DNA from: an uncultured Oscillospiraceae bacterium
GTDB lineage: Bacteria > Bacillota > Clostridia > Oscillospirales > Acutalibacteraceae
Length of the DNA stretch: 7,746 nt
NCBI GenBank assembly: GCA_900543305.1
Contig: UQQZ01000104.1
Location: forward strand, 1-7,746
Direction: 5' to 3'
The notes below the pieces were generated by a model. It was not told the origin of the DNA. It made no database searches and worked only from the letters and a program-made list of their open reading frames with translations. The position numbers and the translations under genes were made by a program. Of the stretch, positions 5,335 through 7,746 are shown one piece after another (position 1 is the first letter of the stretch; every line of letters starts with the position of its first letter).

Positions 5335-6179
5335 GCATCGTAGTGGAGAAGGTATCCAAGCAATTTGGCAAAGTGCAGGCTTTGCGAGACGTCAGTTTGA
5401 CTCTGGAGGAAGGGAAGATCTACGGTTTGCTGGGCCGCAACGGGGCGGGAAAATCCACCTTGCTGAACATTCTCACCGAGCGGATTTTCCCGGATGGGGG
5501 AAGAGTCACGGTGGATGGGGAGCCCATACACAACAACGACAGCGCCCTTTCTAAGATGTATCTGATGAGTGAGCAGGATTGCTACCCCGAATCCATGAAG
5601 GTGAGAGAGGCATTCCGGTGGACTAAGGAATTTTATCCCACCTTTGACCAGGATTTTGCCTGGAACCTGGCGGGGGCCTTTGAGCTGCCTCTGGGATCTA
5701 AGGTCAACAAGCTGTCCACAGGATACAGTTCCATTTTCAAGTTGATTGTGGCCTTGTCGGTGAATGTGCCCTATGTGCTGTTGGATGAGCCGGTTCTGGG
5801 GTTGGACGCCAACCACCGGGATCTGTTTTACAAGACCCTCCTGGCCCGATACGTGGAACATCCAGCCACGGTGGTGATTTCCACCCACTTGATCGAGGAG
5901 GTATCCTCCCTCATTGAGGATCTGGTGATCATCCACAAGGGAGAGGTGCTGCGCCGGGGAAGCCGGGAGGAGTTTCTGTCCCAGGGGTACACGGTCAGCG
6001 GACCCAGGGGGCTGGTGGAGGAGTACTTGAAGGGCAAGGAAGTGTTGGGGGCAGACGTGCTGGGGGGCCTGGAAAGCGCCTATGTGCTGGGCAAGGCGGA
6101 CCGGCGCACTTTGCCCCAAGGCTTGGAGCTGTCGGGCCTGGACCTGCAGAAGATGTTTGTTCTCATGACGGGAAAGTGA
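5331..6179 (+). CDS. ABC transporter ATP-binding protein of a YtrA-regulated cassette
   Basis: This 282-residue ATPase probably powers export or membrane release together with the following membrane protein. It shows Walker A GRNGAGKST (35-43), the Q-loop glutamine Gln82, Walker B YVLLDEP (148-154) with the D-loop GLD (157-159), and the switch His186 (STHLIEEV). The signature is LSTGY (128-132) rather than LSGGQ. Such degenerate signatures are usual in the YtrB-like group, so this is not a defect. After about residue 215 there is a family-variable C-terminal extension of some 65 residues. The ribosome binding site AAGGAG (5317-5322) sits 8 bases before the start, and the start overlaps the upstream stop by four bases. 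The substrate cannot be read from the sequence. Confidence 0.95.
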   Translation: MSIVVEKVSKQFGKVQALRDVSLTLEEGKIYGLLGRNGAGKSTLLNILTERIFPDGGRVTVDGEPIHNNDSALSKMYLMSEQDCYPESMKVREAFRWTKEFYPTFDQDFAWNLAGAFELPLGSKVNKLSTGYSSIFKLIVALSVNVPYVLLDEPVLGLDANHRDLFYKTLLARYVEHPATVVISTHLIEEVSSLIEDLVIIHKGEVLRRGSREEFLSQGYTVSGPRGLVEEYLKGKEVLGADVLGGLESAYVLGKADRRTLPQGLELSGLDLQKMFVLMTGK

Positions 6180-6189
6180 GGGAGATTCT

Positions 6190-6987
6190 ATGAAAGCTAA
6201 AGCTTGTTTTCGCTACCAGATTTTGGACCTGCGCTGGCCGGTGCTGGTCTACTACCTGGTAATTTTGGCGATCACCCTGCTGACAGCCTTGTCTCTGGGG
6301 AACTTCTCGGTGGTGGGTTCCGCCGGGGAGATGACAGTTCGGGAGATGGCAGAAGCAAACCATACGATCCTGTCCGGGCTGACAGGTGCCTCGGTGGTGT
6401 TCGTTTTTATTGTGGGGCTCAACTCCTTCACGGAGAATTTCCGTTTCGGCCTGCAAAACGGGGTCAGCCGGAAAACCGTGTTTCTCAGTCGGATATACAC
6501 GGCAGGAGTTACCGCTCTGTTCATGGGATTGGTGGACCAGCTGATGCACACGATGCTTTCCTGGATCGGCAGCGCCACGTCCTCCCGGTGGATCAGCGTG
6601 TCTCTGTTTCAGCAGATTTTTCCCAAAACCTTTGAGAATCCTGTGCAGGGATTTTTCCTGTCAGTGGTATTTGGGTTCTGCCTGCTGTTTCTGGCGGCCA
6701 ACCTGGGTTACGCCATTGTCATGGTGTTCTACCGGCTGAAAACCTTGGGGAAAATTCTGGTGGGGGCAGGGGTTCCTGCGGCGCTGATCTTTGGCATTCC
6801 CGCCATCAAGGGTCTGGACACCCTGTATTTTGGAGAGAGACTCCGGGCGTTTGCTCGAGTCACCCTGCAGCCTTTTCTGAAATTCGCCTTTGGCTCTCCG
6901 GCCAGTTGCCTGGTGAGTTTGCTGGTGCTGGGGGTTTTGATGGCACTGGTGGATTGGCTGTTGCTTCGCCGGGCCATCGTCCGGTAA
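6190..6987 (+). CDS. ABC-2-type transporter membrane protein
   Basis: This 265-residue integral membrane protein has about six predicted helices (near residues 16-36, 60-80, 97-118, 154-180, 188-208 and 239-260). That is the usual topology of half-size ABC-2 permeases. The cytoplasmic segment FRFGLQNGVSRKTVFLSR (about 85-102) between helices 2 and 3 matches the NGVSRK-type coupling region common in these clostridial permeases. It follows the ATPase gene by 10 bases with a GGGAG ribosome binding site (6180-6184), so it is the third gene of the operon. One permease for one ATPase implies a homodimeric exporter, unless a partner is encoded elsewhere. The family is identified from topology, context and motif; the exported compound is unknown. 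Confidence 0.88.
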   Translation: MKAKACFRYQILDLRWPVLVYYLVILAITLLTALSLGNFSVVGSAGEMTVREMAEANHTILSGLTGASVVFVFIVGLNSFTENFRFGLQNGVSRKTVFLSRIYTAGVTALFMGLVDQLMHTMLSWIGSATSSRWISVSLFQQIFPKTFENPVQGFFLSVVFGFCLLFLAANLGYAIVMVFYRLKTLGKILVGAGVPAALIFGIPAIKGLDTLYFGERLRAFARVTLQPFLKFAFGSPASCLVSLLVLGVLMALVDWLLLRRAIVR

Positions 6988-6994
6988 TGCGGAT

Positions 6995-7023
6995 CCCCGC
7001 AGGGGTAAAACCTGCGGGGGTTT
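6995..7023 (+). terminator. Terminator of the GntR-ABC operon
   Basis: CCCCGCAGG (6995-7003) and CCTGCGGGG (7011-7019) form a perfect 9-bp stem with loop GGTAAAA. It starts 7 bases after the permease stop codon. The following T-run is short (GTTTCGTAATTTC), so termination may be less complete than at the other hairpins here. Confidence 0.8.
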
Positions 7024-7091
7024 CGTAATTTCAACCAAAAATTCCGCGGAAAAATTCGGATTTTATCACAAAAGATTTCTCTCTGGTTCCA

Positions 7092-7100
7092 TGCTATAAT
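7092..7100 (+). promoter_or_regulatory. Extended -10 promoter of the MATE transporter gene
   Basis: TGCTATAAT (7092-7100) is a perfect TATAAT with the TGn extension. No good -35 is found 16-18 bases upstream (AAGATT-like), which an extended -10 can tolerate. The predicted start near 7107 gives a leader of about 32 bases. It indicates that the MATE gene is a unit separate from the ABC operon. Confidence 0.65.
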
Positions 7101-7138
7101 ATCATTGGATTCTTTTGAGGAAAAGGAGAGAAGAACGT

Positions 7139-7746
7139 ATGTCCGGAAAATTGTCCGCGCTGTTTGGTGCCCAGGATATGACCCAGGGCAGCCCTTCGGG
7201 AAACCTGATCCGGTTTTCCGTGCCGTTGCTCATCGGCAACCTGGCCCAGCAGCTGTACAGCACAGTGGACTCCATTGTGGTGGGAAACTATGTAGGTGAC
7301 GGAGCTCTTGCAGCCGTAGGCGCCAGCGGCCCAATTTTGAATTTGCTGCTGGTGCTTTTCATGGGAATTTCTGTGGGCGCCAGCATCATGGTGTCCCAGT
7401 ATTTCGGGGCCAAGGATCGACATAAGCTGTCGGAAACGGTGGGCACCACCATTACCGCCACCTTGGTGTCCTCCATTTTCATCATGGTGGTGGGGCCGCT
7501 GATTACGCCGCCCATTATGAAGGCCTTGGGCACTCCCCCGGAAATCTATGAAATGTCCTGCTCTTATCTGACCATTCTCTTTGCGGGAATTATCGGGTGC
7601 GCCTATTACAACATTTTGTCGGGCGTTCTCCGGGGATTGGGAGATTCCGTTATGCCGGTGATCTTCCTGATCATCGCCTGTTTGCTGAACATTGTCCTGG
7701 ACGTGTGGTTTGTGGCGGGATTCCATTGGAATGTGGCCGGCGTGGC
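7139..7746 (+). CDS. MATE-family efflux transporter, 5' part (runs off window)
   Basis: MATE transporters export drugs or metabolites across the cytoplasmic membrane using a sodium or proton gradient. The open frame continues to the window edge, giving 202 complete residues of an expected 450 or so. Visible family features are MTQGSPSGNLIRFSVPLLIGN (14-34), then QQLYSTVDSIVVGNYVG (37-53) in the first helix and loop, GISVGASIMVSQYFGAKD (76-93), LRGLGDS (164-170) and NIVLDVWFV (184-192). Helices are predicted near 24-45, 57-80, 101-122, 139-160 and 168-190. ATG 7139 has AAGGAG (7123-7128) 10 bases upstream. It lies after a terminator and its own promoter, so it is not strictly part of the GntR operon, although weak read-through is possible. 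The substrate is unknown. Confidence 0.95.
   Translation, partial: MSGKLSALFGAQDMTQGSPSGNLIRFSVPLLIGNLAQQLYSTVDSIVVGNYVGDGALAAVGASGPILNLLLVLFMGISVGASIMVSQYFGAKDRHKLSETVGTTITATLVSSIFIMVVGPLITPPIMKALGTPPEIYEMSCSYLTILFAGIIGCAYYNILSGVLRGLGDSVMPVIFLIIACLLNIVLDVWFVAGFHWNVAGV

Noticed and set aside
7133..7144. SOS-box-like GAACGTATGTCC over the MATE start codon
   Set aside because: It differs from the Gram-positive LexA pattern GAAC-N4-GTTC at one half-site position and lacks the flanking C and G. It overlaps the start codon, and one such near match is expected by chance in a window of this size.

Overview
The window looks like chromosomal DNA of a spore-forming, moderately GC-rich Firmicute of class Clostridia, most probably a gut Oscillospirales/Ruminococcaceae-type organism. 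The reasons are a recognisable SpoIIID, a SpoIIQ-like M23 protein, strong AGGAGG-like ribosome binding sites, a Gram-positive type LexA and a YtrA-type GntR/ABC cassette. The species-level guess is inference from gene style only.

Layout. Positions 1-468 hold the 3' part of lexA, which ends at a hairpin shared with a convergent flavodoxin-domain gene (515-1045, minus). A divergent intergenic region then carries a vegetative-type promoter for the flavodoxin gene and a sigma-F/sigma-G-like promoter for a SpoIIQ-like M23 protein (1215-2072, plus). That gene converges on spoIIID (2125-2379, minus) through a second bidirectional terminator, and the spoIIID stop codon lies inside its U-tract. Behind spoIIID is a large S9 prolyl-oligopeptidase-family peptidase (2578-4578, minus) with a strong terminator and a well-formed promoter. 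A 366-bp intergenic region follows, filled largely by two tandem copies of an approximately 105-bp GC-rich, hairpin-forming repeat. Next comes a self-contained operon on the plus strand: a YtrA-subfamily GntR repressor (4945-5334), an ABC ATPase (5331-6179) and an ABC-2-type membrane protein (6190-6987). It has a consensus promoter, a clear inverted-repeat operator and a terminator. The window ends inside a MATE-family efflux transporter gene (from 7139) with its own extended -10 promoter.

How the genes fit together. SpoIIQ and SpoIIID are both early mother-cell/forespore sporulation functions, engulfment channel and sigma-E regulon regulator respectively. They are adjacent in other clostridia too, but here they face each other. 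The GntR-ABC trio is a typical autoregulated, drug- or envelope-stress-responsive exporter cassette. The MATE gene next to it is a separate transcription unit that may serve a related export role. LexA, flavodoxin and the S9 peptidase are housekeeping-type singletons.

Nothing here forms an obviously new multi-gene system. The parts most worth a second look are the tandem repeat pair between two divergent promoters, the convergent spoIIQ/spoIIID arrangement with its overlapping stop and terminator, and the promoter/operator of the GntR cassette.
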